Assembly: GCA_964652775.1 (NCBI GenBank)
Contig: CAZZAM010000004.1
Span: forward strand, 1 to 64,000
Reading direction: 5' to 3'
Origin: UBA11346 sp038060575
GTDB taxonomy: Bacteria; Planctomycetota; UBA11346
DNA length: 64,000 bases
Both the position numbers and the translations under genes were made by a program. Of the stretch, positions 16,050 to 26,169 are shown piece by piece (within the stretch, counting starts at the first letter, position 1; the number at the start of each line of letters is the position of its first letter). A model generated the notes under the pieces. It searched no databases. It was given only the letters and a program-made list of their open reading frames with translations, and had not been told where the DNA came from.

Positions 16050-18146
16050 CTATTTCTTGTCTGGCCGCAGGCGCCAGCGCAAATCATCAAATCCGGCCTT
16101 CCAGGTGGTTCCGGTGTCGGCATAGCCGAAGAGCGACAGGTACCAGTTACCCTGGGATTTGGCGAGGACATCGGACAACTGTGTGCGGTTGACTGGATTC
16201 GCAGGATCGGTGGCGAAGACACGGCCACCGCTGGCATCAAGCGCCAGGATTGCCACGGCACCATCGACGGCGTAAGGTAACTCGATCCACTCCGACCACT
16301 TGCCGTTGAACTGCTGGCGCCAGGAGAGCCTTTGCGTGTTCTTGACCACGCCGATGGCAACGCCGTTTTTACGTGTGCTGTCCAACAACTCGAGTCCGAC
16401 AGTCGCTTGTTTGGCGGCCGAAACATCCACCCCGAGACGGGCCGAACGGAAGCGACTGCTGGGGACCGGGACGAATGCCCGCGAGATCGGATCAGGGGCT
16501 GCGGTCTGGATCCCATCCATCAACAACATCCCGGCTCCATCGGCGTGCACGTGGATGCCAGTGCCGACCACCAGGGTTTCCCATGAACTTGCCAGGGCCT
16601 CGCCGGCTGGCCAGTCGAACGGCTCGGGAATAAGTTCGTCATCGTAGGTGCTGTAGAGTTCGGCGAGGCGGCGGACGTACTCGGGCGGGGCTCCTGGCAA
16701 ACCACCCGACGAGTTAAACAACGCACGCGCGCCATCGGGATCACCGCGGGCTGCTGCCATGAACACACGGGTTGCCATCGCATAGCCGTCGCTTGCCGGC
16801 AGGCTGCAGGCGATGGCGTCTGCTTCCTTGTAGCGATTAGCGAGAAGATGCCCGTATAACTGCCAATGCTGGGATTCTCGACTATTCACGGCGGCGAGGG
16901 CGCGTACGGATTCGGACTGTCCGTTTTTTGTTATGACTTCCGCGATGCGATACAAAAAGGCGTGGCGTCCGTTGAGGTGTTGATTGATCAGTTGGTTGGC
17001 TTTGTCGGGATGATTGTTTTCCAGCCGTACACAGGCGTTGAGCAGAACGGCATCGGCCTGGAGATCCGCGGGTAGGCGATCAACCGTTTTGAATTCACGC
17101 CGTTGGGCGATGGCCAAGGCGAGTTGTGCTGCCGGAGTTTGGACGGTGGCCCAGCTTTTCACTGCGGCGGCGGTTCGATTTTCCTGAAACGCGATCAGGC
17201 CAAGGGCGTAATTGCCGGCTTGGGCAGCGGTGCCTGAAACGACATCGGGCGCAAAGCCAGTGAGTAACTCCTTGGCCATGGCCAGATCACCAAGGGCGGC
17301 GGCAGCGGCGCCGCCGAAAGCTTTGGCATCAGCGACAAAATTCCCATCTTTGATCAGGGTTGTTGCCGCACTCAGCGAATCGGCGTATTGACCGGTTTGC
17401 AGCGAGGTGTTGGCGAAGCCGAGGGCCCCCTTGGGGCTACGTCCGATCTGCCAAGCCTTGCGATAACACTCCCGGGCCGAGCGAATTTCGCCAGAGGATT
17501 CAAAGGCATTTCCGCAGATCAGATTTGCCTGCATGGCGGATGGGTTGCGACTGAGCCATTCTTGTGCGTAGGCGAGAACGTCCGAAGTGCGCCCTTGACC
17601 GTTGAGTGCCTCGATGACGAATTCATTGCCCTGATCCCAATGCGAATCGGCAGCTAACGCAGCGCGGCTGGCATCTTCCATCGCCTTCCAGTCCGGTTTT
17701 TCCCGCCACAGCGGGATGACAATGGCCAGAATGTCGCGACTGGCCGGTCGCTTTTTCAGGGCTGTCGCAGCTTGCTGCATGACCGCCGTTTTCGCTGCGT
17801 GTTCGCTGCCCCAACGCAGGACTTCAATAATCCGGCGTTCGTCATTGGCGGTGATTGCCTGCGCGGCGGCCAGGGTCACAACTTCGTGTGCGGTACGCCG
17901 ATGTTCGATCGAACTATAAGTACCGGCTGAAATGGTTGATTCTGAAGCTGCTCCCTTTTGCTTGAATTGCAGGGTGCCATCGGAGCGCTGCATCAGCAGG
18001 TCTCCTTCAATCCTGCGGCCGTCACTGAAGAGAACCGTGGTCAAAGGAATTTCGCGCAACTCGATGAGGGGGGCTGCTTCGCCAGCCCGCACGGCAGCAG
18101 CGCAGATCAGGATGAATACGACGCGCAGGAGGAATGACGTTTTCAT
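16050..18146 (-). CDS. Exported TPR-repeat protein
   Basis: This 698-residue protein has a signal peptide (FLLRVVFILICAAAVRAGEAAP). A short N-terminal beta domain begins with TTVLFSDGRRIEGDLLMQRSDG, reminiscent of domains that read a modifiable surface. Helical TPR-like repeats run from about 85 to 500, for example ILAIVIPLWREKPDWKAMED and SARECYRKAWQIGRSPKG. A C-terminal region of about 190 residues is beta-rich with Trp-containing strands (LSWRQQFNGKWSEWIEL, DDLRWRLRPDKK) and resembles a jelly-roll or concanavalin-type carbohydrate-binding domain. I chose ATG 18146, just before the signal peptide; the frame upstream overlaps the preceding gene. It is probably a periplasmic scaffold. Confidence 0.75.
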   Translation of the reverse strand: MKTSFLLRVVFILICAAAVRAGEAAPLIELREIPLTTVLFSDGRRIEGDLLMQRSDGTLQFKQKGAASESTISAGTYSSIEHRRTAHEVVTLAAAQAITANDERRIIEVLRWGSEHAAKTAVMQQAATALKKRPASRDILAIVIPLWREKPDWKAMEDASRAALAADSHWDQGNEFVIEALNGQGRTSDVLAYAQEWLSRNPSAMQANLICGNAFESSGEIRSARECYRKAWQIGRSPKGALGFANTSLQTGQYADSLSAATTLIKDGNFVADAKAFGGAAAAALGDLAMAKELLTGFAPDVVSGTAAQAGNYALGLIAFQENRTAAAVKSWATVQTPAAQLALAIAQRREFKTVDRLPADLQADAVLLNACVRLENNHPDKANQLINQHLNGRHAFLYRIAEVITKNGQSESVRALAAVNSRESQHWQLYGHLLANRYKEADAIACSLPASDGYAMATRVFMAAARGDPDGARALFNSSGGLPGAPPEYVRRLAELYSTYDDELIPEPFDWPAGEALASSWETLVVGTGIHVHADGAGMLLMDGIQTAAPDPISRAFVPVPSSRFRSARLGVDVSAAKQATVGLELLDSTRKNGVAIGVVKNTQRLSWRQQFNGKWSEWIELPYAVDGAVAILALDASGGRVFATDPANPVNRTQLSDVLAKSQGNWYLSLFGYADTGTTWKAGFDDLRWRLRPDKK

Positions 18147-18150
18147 GCTT

Positions 18151-18477
18151 TTAGTGCGTCGGAGCAAAAGGTGGGCGTGGCGGGGCGGGTAGATCCAATG
18201 GCGGCGGGGGGGGTGCGGGCACTGCGGGGGCGTTGCGGGAACCGCGTTCGCGCAAGGAGAAGGGGTTCCCATCCGACAGGCCACTGAATTTCGCCATCAC
18301 GGCTCCAAGCGCGTGTTCGGCTGTAGCGAGAGTCGGGCGTACCTCGGCAGGATCTACGGTCAGTTTGTCGACGGGGATCGGTAGTGCGGAGTTGGCACTA
18401 ATGAATACCGGAACGGATACGATAAGTGCCAATGCGGCAATGAGTGTCCCAGTCAGAGCGTGGCGTGAGACGCGCAT
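18151..18477 (-). CDS. Small single-TM protein with Pro-rich tail
   Basis: The protein has 108 residues. A basic N-terminus and one hydrophobic helix (ALTGTLIAALALIVSVPVF) are followed by a periplasmic segment. The last 25 residues are mostly proline (PAPPPPPLDLPAPPRPP). ATG 18477 lies 1 bp after the stop of the preceding gene, and the stop is 4 bp before the TPR gene's start. Position and topology resemble the small PilP-like subunits of pilus or secretion inner-membrane assemblies, but there is no sequence proof. It is treated as a hypothetical membrane-anchored component of this operon. Confidence 0.65.
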   Translation of the reverse strand: MRVSRHALTGTLIAALALIVSVPVFISANSALPIPVDKLTVDPAEVRPTLATAEHALGAVMAKFSGLSDGNPFSLRERGSRNAPAVPAPPPPPLDLPAPPRPPFAPTH

Positions 18478-18478
18478 A

Positions 18479-19300
18479 TCAGGGCCTTGGTCCACCGAGC
18501 CTGCGGATGGTTGGCGCAGTGCTCGCTGGAATAGTGTTGGCTGCATCGCGGGTGGGCGATTCAGCAGCGGGTATGAGTTCCCAGATATCACGATTCGGAG
18601 TTGTTAATTGGGTGGTGAGTTTGATTCGTTGGGTCTTGTCTGCATTGACGGCGATTTCGACGTGGCGTAATCCGAGTCCGCGACCATCTGCAGTAGCCAA
18701 GCCTGCAAGCAGACGAATGCCGACATCCCAGGTTGCTTCCAATTCGAGATTGCAGGTAAATACAGCATCATTCTTGCTTGGTGATCCAAAACATTCACCC
18801 GGTCCAACCGAATTCAGTTTGCTGACGCCAGCCTGGAGACAGGTTTCCATGGACAGGCAGACCAGGCGAAGCCAGACCAGCTGTCGGGCGCGAATTTTTG
18901 GCGCCGCGTCCAAATCTTTTTCAAACGGCAAGTTCAGTGGAATGGCGATGCGAATACGCGAGGCCAGCTGACGAATGGCGGCGTAATCAGTGCGAATCTG
19001 ATTGCCGACGTCTGCGAGGTCGGTTTTTGTGTATGGTTCAGGCAGAGGTGGGGACAAGGCTGATACCGTCGCAGTGAGTTCCTCGTTTTGCAGTGCGACC
19101 TTGGTGCGGAGTTCCGTCTGTGCGGCTTCAACCGCCAATCCATTGGGCTTATCAGGGTGATAGGCTTTCACATAGGCTGCGTGTAATCGACTGGCATTCA
19201 TCCCAGTGGTGGATTCGGACGCTCCACGAACGAGCAGGATGATGAAGCCGAGCAGCACGGCGCCTGCGCCAATACCGGCCCATAGGGCGAAGCGTCGCAT
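18479..19300 (-). CDS. Bitopic membrane protein, PilO-like topology (tentative)
   Basis: The protein has 273 residues. A single N-terminal helix (FALWAGIGAGAVLLGFIILLV) is followed by a periplasmic helical region with coiled-coil character (AVEAAQTELRTKVALQNEEL). A mixed alpha/beta C-terminal domain holds SRIRIAIPLNLPFEKDLD and NLELEATWDVGIRLLAGLA. The layout is like PilO/GspM-type assembly proteins, with no diagnostic motif. Two starts are possible: ATG 19300, annotated here, and GTG 19312, which overlaps the upstream stop as GTGA. Either way it is coupled to its neighbours. Confidence 0.6.
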   Translation of the reverse strand: MRRFALWAGIGAGAVLLGFIILLVRGASESTTGMNASRLHAAYVKAYHPDKPNGLAVEAAQTELRTKVALQNEELTATVSALSPPLPEPYTKTDLADVGNQIRTDYAAIRQLASRIRIAIPLNLPFEKDLDAAPKIRARQLVWLRLVCLSMETCLQAGVSKLNSVGPGECFGSPSKNDAVFTCNLELEATWDVGIRLLAGLATADGRGLGLRHVEIAVNADKTQRIKLTTQLTTPNRDIWELIPAAESPTRDAANTIPASTAPTIRRLGGPRP

Positions 19301-19308
19301 GTCGGCGG

Positions 19309-19734
19309 TCACGAGGCTGTCTCCAGCGCCGCGCGTCGCTGTGTCAGCGTGGCGATCGGCCACCACAGCGTGATCCACAAGCCAGCGCTGGCGAGAATAG
19401 GTCCAACCAGAACCAGCAAGAGTGGACCGCCGGGAACATCACGATAACGGAAGTCATAGCACATCGCTCCACCCAGAATGAGCATGCTTAAACCAAGCTT
19501 CCACGGGAAGCCGCGCTTGCTGCCGATGCCAAGTGCTTGCAGGACGGTTCCGATCAGGACGAGTGGGATCCCGGCAAGGGCGATCTTGATCGCCATCGTT
19601 GGCCCGACGAAGTTCCAGAGAAATGTTCCTGCCAGGACCAACAGGGCGCCGAGGCGCAGTTCCGTGCGGCAGCCAGGCCGTGTAAAAACCAGAGAAAACA
19701 GTGATTCGGCCTGTGGCTTTGCGGGGTCGTTCAT
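19309..19734 (-). CDS. Polytopic small membrane protein
   Basis: This 141-residue protein has about four hydrophobic helices: roughly residues 28-45, 48-66, 77-90 and 105-125. The short polar N-terminus is NDPAKPQAESLFS. No family is recognised. ATG 19734 is 10 bp downstream of the MoxR stop, and the gene overlaps or abuts the next one. In usual MoxR operons this slot is filled by DUF58 or VWA proteins, which this is not. Confidence 0.65.
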   Translation of the reverse strand: MNDPAKPQAESLFSLVFTRPGCRTELRLGALLVLAGTFLWNFVGPTMAIKIALAGIPLVLIGTVLQALGIGSKRGFPWKLGLSMLILGGAMCYDFRYRDVPGGPLLLVLVGPILASAGLWITLWWPIATLTQRRAALETAS

Positions 19735-19744
19735 GGTGCGCAGA

Positions 19745-20773
<1,029 letters not shown>

Positions 20774-20856
20774 GGTGGAGGACACTAACCCCGAGGGCGG
20801 GGTCCGGAAGCCGGATGTCGAGTCCGGGCAGGGGTGTATGCGACTGGCCCTGGGAG

Positions 20857-20876
20857 GGTCGAGCGCTGACTCGACC
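20857..20876. other. Small perfect hairpin between moxR-like and antitoxin genes
   Basis: GGTCGAG pairs with CTCGACC around a 6-nt loop in the divergent gap 20774-20925. It could influence either transcript. No further role can be read. Confidence 0.35.
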
Positions 20877-20897
20877 GGTGGATGCATCGTCTTGATG

Positions 20898-20924
20898 TTA
20901 TAACAAATGTAGCTACTGTACATT
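20898..20924 (+). promoter_or_regulatory. Likely promoter -10 and operator dyad of the AbrB/Doc module
   Basis: TTATAAC (20898-20904) is a plausible -10 hexamer. It is followed by AATGTA-N7-TACATT (20906-20924), a perfect 6-bp dyad that ends 1 bp before the antitoxin ATG. Such dyads are classical autoregulation sites for antitoxin/toxin complexes. The spacing implies a very short leader without Shine-Dalgarno sequence. No convincing -35 is seen. Confidence 0.45.
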
Positions 20925-20925
20925 C

Positions 20926-21156
20926 ATGATCCTCGATCTCAAAATCCGCAAAATTGGCAATTCGGTGGGCGTGATCTTGCCCAAGGAGGCCCTCGCCCAT
21001 CTGCATGTCGAAGAGGGGGACTCTGTGTCGGTGACCGAAGGACCGGATGGCAGTTTACGATTGAGCCCAGCCAAGGCCGAAGTCACCCGCCAAATGGACG
21101 TGGTTAAAGACGTGATGAAGCGCTACCGCCACACGTTGCGTGAACTTGCCAAATGA
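20926..21156 (+). CDS. AbrB/MazE-type antitoxin
   Basis: This 76-residue protein has the swapped-hairpin AbrB fold signature at its N-terminus (KIRKIGNSVGVILPKEALAHL, shortened here to its key G-N-S-x-G-V-x-L-P-K core). EEGDSVSVTEGPDGSLRLSP follows, then a helical C-terminal tail (about 45-76) that would wrap the toxin. AbrB-type antitoxins bind operator dyads and repress their own promoter. The stop overlaps the Doc start (ATGA), typical of toxin-antitoxin pairs. Confidence 0.9.
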   Translation: MILDLKIRKIGNSVGVILPKEALAHLHVEEGDSVSVTEGPDGSLRLSPAKAEVTRQMDVVKDVMKRYRHTLRELAK

Positions 21157-21539
21157 AGGAGCCGTTGTGGGTGTTTCGTGAGGTGGTCCTCATGTTGCAC
21201 GAGCAATCGCTGGCTCAGTTCGGTGGCACAGCTGGCATACGCGACGAAGGGCTGCTCGATTCAGCATTGGCCCGCCCGCACCATCGCTTTGCCTACGGCA
21301 AGCCAGTTCTTTCCGAGCTCGCGGCTAGTTACGCATTTGGCTTGGTGAAAAATCACCCATGTATCGACGGAAACAAACGAACGGGATTCATCGTCGCAGT
21401 CGTGTTTCTTGAACTCAATGGCCTCCGTTTTATGGCTGGCGAAGTGGACGCGACCGTTCGCACGCTCGCCCTGGCCGCCGGTGAAATGACGGAGGAGACC
21501 TATGCTGAGTGGCTGAAGGCAAACGCGAAACGCTCGTAA
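21153..21539 (+). CDS. doc: Doc-type (Fic/DOC family) toxin
   Basis: This 128-residue death-on-curing protein has the Fic/Doc motif HPCIDGNKRTG at residues 67-77, matching H-x-x-x-D/N-G-N-K-R. GGTAGIRDEGLLDSALARP near residue 22-40 is the family N-terminal block. Doc phosphorylates EF-Tu and halts translation until neutralised. It is translationally coupled to the AbrB-type antitoxin. That is a less usual partner than Phd, but known for Doc. All catalytic residues appear intact, so the module looks functional. Confidence 0.92.
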   Translation: MKEPLWVFREVVLMLHEQSLAQFGGTAGIRDEGLLDSALARPHHRFAYGKPVLSELAASYAFGLVKNHPCIDGNKRTGFIVAVVFLELNGLRFMAGEVDATVRTLALAAGEMTEETYAEWLKANAKRS

Positions 21540-21653
21540 AAGTACGTTATGCTTGGCATTTAGCGGGGTGATGAGATTCTATTGGAGGGGGCTGATTGCC
21601 CCCTTGAAACCCCACATTCCGCCGTACCCTCCCGACCCTCGCAAAGGATTCTC

Positions 21654-22049
21654 ATGCCTGCTACGCAGTTCATCTCTGGTCTCGGCCGTCGTAAGACGAG
21701 TGTCGCCCGCGTGCGCCTCGCGCCCGGCACCGGCGCCATCACCATCAATGGTCGGACTGCGGAGCAGTACTTCCCGGTCGAGCGCTACCGTCGCGATCTC
21801 AACAATCCGATGAAGCTCACCGAGACCGCCGGACGTTTCGACGTTCAGGTCAGTGTCGAAGGCGGCGGAGTAAACAGTCAGGTCGGCGCCGTGGTCCTTG
21901 GCATCTCGCGCGCCTTGGTGAAGGCCGAACCAGCTGCCCACGCCATCCTGCGCAAGCACGGCCTGCTGACCCGCGATGACCGCATGGTCGAGCGCAAGAA
22001 GTACGGCCTGCACGGCGCCCGCCGCGGCTGCCAGTTCTCGAAGCGCTGA
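21654..22049 (+). CDS. rpsI: 30S ribosomal protein S9
   Basis: This 131-residue S9 begins FISGLGRRKTSVARVRLAPG and ends with the conserved basic tail KKYGLHGARRGCQFSKR, which reaches toward P-site tRNA. The tail reads GARRGCQ where most bacteria have KARRAPQ/RRRPQ. ATG 21654 has AAAGGA 6-7 bp before it. The usual partner rplM (L13) is not adjacent. The preceding genes are a toxin-antitoxin pair and the following gene is convergent. A strong hairpin at 22074 terminates it. Confidence 0.95.
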   Translation: MPATQFISGLGRRKTSVARVRLAPGTGAITINGRTAEQYFPVERYRRDLNNPMKLTETAGRFDVQVSVEGGGVNSQVGAVVLGISRALVKAEPAAHAILRKHGLLTRDDRMVERKKYGLHGARRGCQFSKR

Positions 22050-22073
22050 TTCGCGTTCGCATCAGAGTCAAAG

Positions 22074-22103
22074 ACAAACCCTGGCGATCTCGCCAGGGTT
22101 TGT
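22074..22103. terminator. Strong bidirectional hairpin terminator after rpsI
   Basis: The perfect 13-14 bp stem ACAAACCCTGGCGA / TCGCCAGGGTTTGT, centred on GATC, lies between the rpsI stop (22049) and the convergent stop at 22116. A-rich and T-rich flanks make it suitable for both directions. Confidence 0.8.
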
Positions 22104-22115
22104 TCGTTCTGTGTA

Positions 22116-23762
22116 TTACTTCGTTGGACTCAACGGCGCGGGCAAGTTTTTGCGGTACGTCGTCCACATCTCTTGCTGCATCGGATCGGTGCGGCTCATG
22201 CGCAGGGTCCAGTCGCCGGCGTTGGTCTTGTCCTCGGCAGATGCAAGTTTCTTGGACGCTTCAAGCACCGTCGCGGCGGTGGCGTGAATATCTTCCTCGT
22301 CCATCCAGCGATCGACGTAGGCGAAAAATGGATCGTGGCCCCAAAAGGATTCTGCACGCATAAGATGTGCGGCTAGCGCCTCGGCTGGCCATTCGATGCT
22401 GGTGCAGCAGCGGCGGTAGCCCTCACTTTGAAATCCGCGCGTCCAATTGCCGCTCTCGGCACGCAGCGCTTCCCAGCCGCTTGGTGGCACGAGTTCGGGC
22501 GGCGACTTCGCCCAGCTTGGATGGCTGGTGAACACGACTTTATGGCCGGTCCAACTTGCGCCCCAGGCGGTCTGACTGTCCTCGCCAAATTCGACGTTGG
22601 GATACATCGTGTTCGGGCTGCGCATCGCGGCGTCATCAAGCATGATGCCGCTGAAGATCAGCGCCCATTTATGGCCGCCATAGAAACCGCCGTGACCGCG
22701 CCAGCGTGCCGAGCCCGGATGCTTCCCAGTCGTTTTGTCGACCGGGTTCTGGACGATGCCCCAGAGGTCGATGCCGTACTGAACGTAATGCACCAGCAGG
22801 CGTTCCTTCTCAAGCTCGGGATAGTCCAGGTGCAGGAGCATGCCGGTGATTGAGGAGCCGCGCGACGTGCGTTGGCCGTAGCGTGGCTGGTTCAGTTCGG
22901 GATTCGCGTAACCCCACGACACGGTTTCGAGCCACGGACGCTGGAACAGCCGCGCCCATTCGGACAGGTTTGCCGGCGAGGTGGCCGGTCGCGGCAGTTT
23001 GTAGAGCAGTTCGCGATGCAGATTGCGGGCGAGATACACGTGTTGTTCACGATCGCAGTAACTGGGGCGGAATGCATCAACCGGAACCGGAGCCGAGAGA
23101 CAGGTCAGCACCGCCATCGCTAATACGGGTTGTCCATGTCCATCGTAGGCGGCCAGCGGTTCTTTTGCACTGATGGTCGACAGCAGCGAGTCGCCTGGTT
23201 TCATCGCGATGGGCAGTTGGGTGAAGTATGTAGAGTCGTAATGCTTGTCGGCCAGGCGGCTGTCGAATCCGATGTAGGTCACGTCGGTCAGCTTGCCTTT
23301 GTACATGTGCATGACCGGCGGATTAAGCAGCGATCCGTTCCGCGCCCACTTGCCCTCGTACAGACTTTCCTTGACCGAACGTTGATCGATGAGCTTCCAG
23401 TCACTCTTCACATCTTCGCCGAACAACGGCTTGGGCGAGATGCTGGTGATCGTGACCGGCCCGACGATGTACCAGTCGCCGGTGATGAACTTGCCGGCAC
23501 GCACCGGACGGTCGAAGGTCCAGGTGATGTCGTACTGAGTCAACGAGGTAACTAATTCCAACTGCTCGGTGTTGGGCGTTCCTGGCGCATTGGCTGCGGT
23601 GTAGACCGTGTTCACTGGACCGGTGTAGCTCCAATCCGCTTTGCGGATGGTTGGGCTTTGCGATTGCCACGGTGGCCGGGTTGGATCTTCACCTGCGATT
23701 AGCGCAGCACTGCCAAGCAGAATGAGGCAGAGGAAGAAACCGATACGGAATGAGGAGATCAT
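22116..23762 (-). CDS. Exported protein of an unrecognised paralogous family, copy A
   Basis: This 548-residue protein has a signal peptide (FFLCLILLGSAALIAGEDPT). Its whole body matches the proteins at 29390 and 32245. Shared blocks, in order, are YTAANAPGTPN, SQYDITWTFDRPVRAGKF, GDWYIVGPVTI with PKPLFGEDV, GFDSRLADKHYD, LPIAMKPGDSLLSTIS, DAFRPSYCDREQHVYLARNL, a helical YGQRTSR...HLDYPELEKERLLVHYVQYGIDLWG core, GGFYGGHKWALIF and HDPFFAYVDRWMDEED. The first third looks beta-rich and the second helical, like an (alpha/alpha) barrel, so a polysaccharide-active enzyme or binding protein is possible. This copy ends after the shared core. It is the last gene of the minus-strand locus, 38 bp after the beta-helix gene. 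Confidence 0.8.
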   Translation of the reverse strand: MISSFRIGFFLCLILLGSAALIAGEDPTRPPWQSQSPTIRKADWSYTGPVNTVYTAANAPGTPNTEQLELVTSLTQYDITWTFDRPVRAGKFITGDWYIVGPVTITSISPKPLFGEDVKSDWKLIDQRSVKESLYEGKWARNGSLLNPPVMHMYKGKLTDVTYIGFDSRLADKHYDSTYFTQLPIAMKPGDSLLSTISAKEPLAAYDGHGQPVLAMAVLTCLSAPVPVDAFRPSYCDREQHVYLARNLHRELLYKLPRPATSPANLSEWARLFQRPWLETVSWGYANPELNQPRYGQRTSRGSSITGMLLHLDYPELEKERLLVHYVQYGIDLWGIVQNPVDKTTGKHPGSARWRGHGGFYGGHKWALIFSGIMLDDAAMRSPNTMYPNVEFGEDSQTAWGASWTGHKVVFTSHPSWAKSPPELVPPSGWEALRAESGNWTRGFQSEGYRRCCTSIEWPAEALAAHLMRAESFWGHDPFFAYVDRWMDEEDIHATAATVLEASKKLASAEDKTNAGDWTLRMSRTDPMQQEMWTTYRKNLPAPLSPTK

Positions 23763-23800
23763 GACGTGTCTCTCGGTAGAGTTTTTCGGACGCACGCAGA

Positions 23801-26071
23801 CTACCAGTGCAGATAACGGGTGATCAGCGTGTGGTTAGATACGTTCCGGCGAACCGCTGGCGGAAGGTCGGGAACATCGCGCTTGCCATCACTGTCAAAG
23901 TCGCCGCGCATGTATGACTGAACGTCGATAGCAGATCCGATGTCAACGCCGTCTTTACCTTGCTGCTTGCCTGGGCTGTCATCGGCGAGGCGTGTGTCGA
24001 GGGTGAAGTCGGTGAGCTCCTTCCAATTCCATACGATGGTTTCGATGCCATGCAGACTGCCGGCCACAGGTGCGGGCTGGAGTGCGATGCCGCTGGTACT
24101 CACCGCGACGACGGTGCGTACGATGCCGTCGCAATCGAGTTCGATATGGTCGCCGACGGCGAATCCGCTGGTGCCGGACGATATCTTTGTCTCTGAGCTG
24201 CCACCGGTTTCGCCGTTGCCAGTCTTGGTTTCGAAGGCGGGACCATTGCGGAAGTGGACGCGAGCGACGCGATCGTGGGCCGAGTTGGGCGATACCTTCT
24301 CCTGCCACTCGGTGAAGTTCTTCGAGTAGACATCTTTACCATCTTTATGGTACGGCGTGGCGGTCGATTCAGAGCGCGAGCTATACAAGTTATAATCGCA
24401 CAGTCCGTCTGCGAGGAGGCCGATCCCGGACAGGCGAATGTTGTTGACCGCACGGCCGTCAAAGCCGGTGCTGATGGAACCCGAGAAGGTCGTGTTATTT
24501 TCGAAAACGAGGCGCTTGTTCGGCTCCATGCTGGCGACTTCCGATTGGCGTTTGCTGTAGTTGATGCCACCGAAATGGTGAATGCCGGCCCACACGTTGT
24601 TGATGGCGCGTGCGCCCTGGGTTTCAGCGGATTGCCAGCCCTGGCCGACGCTCATGAAGAGATTGCTTTCTAGGGTCAGATCAACGACTGCGCGATAGGT
24701 TTGGAATCCATCGGGATGATTTTGGTCCCAGTTGTCGAAGGCAAAATTGCGCGCGACCCGGACCCGGTGCGAGTTCCAGGACACGACCATCGCATCGACG
24801 ATGTTGCGGCCGGAGATATTGTTTTCGATAACGCAGTCCGATGAGTGGAAGACGTTGATGCCGCAGCCGTTCAGAACGCTGATGCAATTCGTGATCTTGC
24901 TGTGTTTCTGCTCGCTCAGGTACAGGCCGAATGCTTCGCCCATGAATGGTCCGTGGCGGTTGTTGTACGAACAACAAAAACGGATCGTGTTGTGTTCGCC
25001 ATGGTCGAAACTGAGTGGGCGCTGCGTTGTTCCCGTTACATCAAGGCCGATAAATGAGACGTGAGAAACGCCCTGTCCACGCAGTCCGTGCCCGCGTCGG
25101 CTGCCTTCGACAAGCTGACGCTCCAGATCAACACCGTCCGGTGCCCAGACGTAGACGCGGTACTTCTTGCCTGAACCGACGACGGCGAATTTTCCTGGCT
25201 CGTCGATCAAGTTGGGCAGATTTGAAATCTGATACCAGTCAGACATCAGCAGTCCGGCTTCTTTGTCCACACCCTGAATTGGACGCGAGTCAGGAATGAT
25301 CTGTTTGACCGTCGGATCCAAGCTCAAATTCTTGGAGGATAGTTCACTGAGCGTCAATTCATGCTTCGCGGGATCGTATCCGATGACATCGCAGTTCAGG
25401 AACTGGTCCGACACCATCTTTCCGTCGCTGAGCCAAAAACGATGGATCACCACTCTGCCGCCGTCCCAGAACCCCGCCGGCTGGGTCAGATGCTGCGAGT
25501 CGATCAACGTGCGTGGACTGCCGCCTTCGATGTGATGATGATTGTCTGGCGCCTTGCTGTTCGATGCGATGCGTTCGCCGTTGCTCACGGTCGGCCATGA
25601 AGCGATGCGGAGGGGCAGGCGATCGCCATCGGCGTAGATGTCGATCGGTTTCCAGTCTAGTTCGACGTAGGTTATCTTCGCAGGATCAGGATGGTTCGGC
25701 AGTTCGGCCTTGGTGCAGCGCTTCCAGCCGCTGATCACATCGGCACCGCTGATTGTCGCGCGCTCGCCGGTCGCGCTCATGATCGTTATCGGTTGTTCTG
25801 CAGTTCCCGACGTGGTTATGATGACCGATTCACGGTAGATCCCGCCCTTGATGATCACGCGCTGGCCTGGGGCGACGAGGGCTACCGCCTTGGCAATGGT
25901 TTTCAGCGGTGCCGCTTCGGTGCCAGGATTGCTATCTAGGGCGGCCGGATTGCTGCCATCCACGATCACCGTATCGGCACCGTGGAGGATCGGCAGCAGG
26001 CCAGTCGCCAGCAGTGTTGTCCAGATTGCTGAACGCGGGCTGTAACTCGTCGCTATGGGGAACAGGATCAT
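23801..26071 (-). CDS. Exported right-handed parallel beta-helix protein with dockerin-like tail
   Basis: The protein has 756 residues. A signal segment (IWTTLLATGLLPILHGADTV) is followed by a DUF1565-like start (AAPLKTIAKAVALVAPGQRVIIKGGIYRES in pieces) common to pectate-lyase-fold proteins. Parallel beta-helix rungs lie at about residues 330-560 (HNTIRFCCSYNNRHG, SKITNCISVLNGCGINVFHS, DCVIENNISGRNI). The C-terminus has a single F-hand, GDFDSDGKRDVPDLPP, as in type I dockerins or EF-like calcium sites. The whole length is paralogous to residues 284-983 of the sigma-factor fusion directly upstream. It probably binds or cleaves an acidic polysaccharide; no catalytic residues can be assigned. 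Confidence 0.82.
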   Translation of the reverse strand: MILFPIATSYSPRSAIWTTLLATGLLPILHGADTVIVDGSNPAALDSNPGTEAAPLKTIAKAVALVAPGQRVIIKGGIYRESVIITTSGTAEQPITIMSATGERATISGADVISGWKRCTKAELPNHPDPAKITYVELDWKPIDIYADGDRLPLRIASWPTVSNGERIASNSKAPDNHHHIEGGSPRTLIDSQHLTQPAGFWDGGRVVIHRFWLSDGKMVSDQFLNCDVIGYDPAKHELTLSELSSKNLSLDPTVKQIIPDSRPIQGVDKEAGLLMSDWYQISNLPNLIDEPGKFAVVGSGKKYRVYVWAPDGVDLERQLVEGSRRGHGLRGQGVSHVSFIGLDVTGTTQRPLSFDHGEHNTIRFCCSYNNRHGPFMGEAFGLYLSEQKHSKITNCISVLNGCGINVFHSSDCVIENNISGRNIVDAMVVSWNSHRVRVARNFAFDNWDQNHPDGFQTYRAVVDLTLESNLFMSVGQGWQSAETQGARAINNVWAGIHHFGGINYSKRQSEVASMEPNKRLVFENNTTFSGSISTGFDGRAVNNIRLSGIGLLADGLCDYNLYSSRSESTATPYHKDGKDVYSKNFTEWQEKVSPNSAHDRVARVHFRNGPAFETKTGNGETGGSSETKISSGTSGFAVGDHIELDCDGIVRTVVAVSTSGIALQPAPVAGSLHGIETIVWNWKELTDFTLDTRLADDSPGKQQGKDGVDIGSAIDVQSYMRGDFDSDGKRDVPDLPPAVRRNVSNHTLITRYLHW

Positions 26072-26169
26072 GGCGGAAATTCCGAGCGGTTAGTCGGGCG
26101 CTTTCTAACTATGATTCCCACTCTTTGCCAACGTTAACGGGCGATTATCCCAAACTCCGCATTGAGAAT

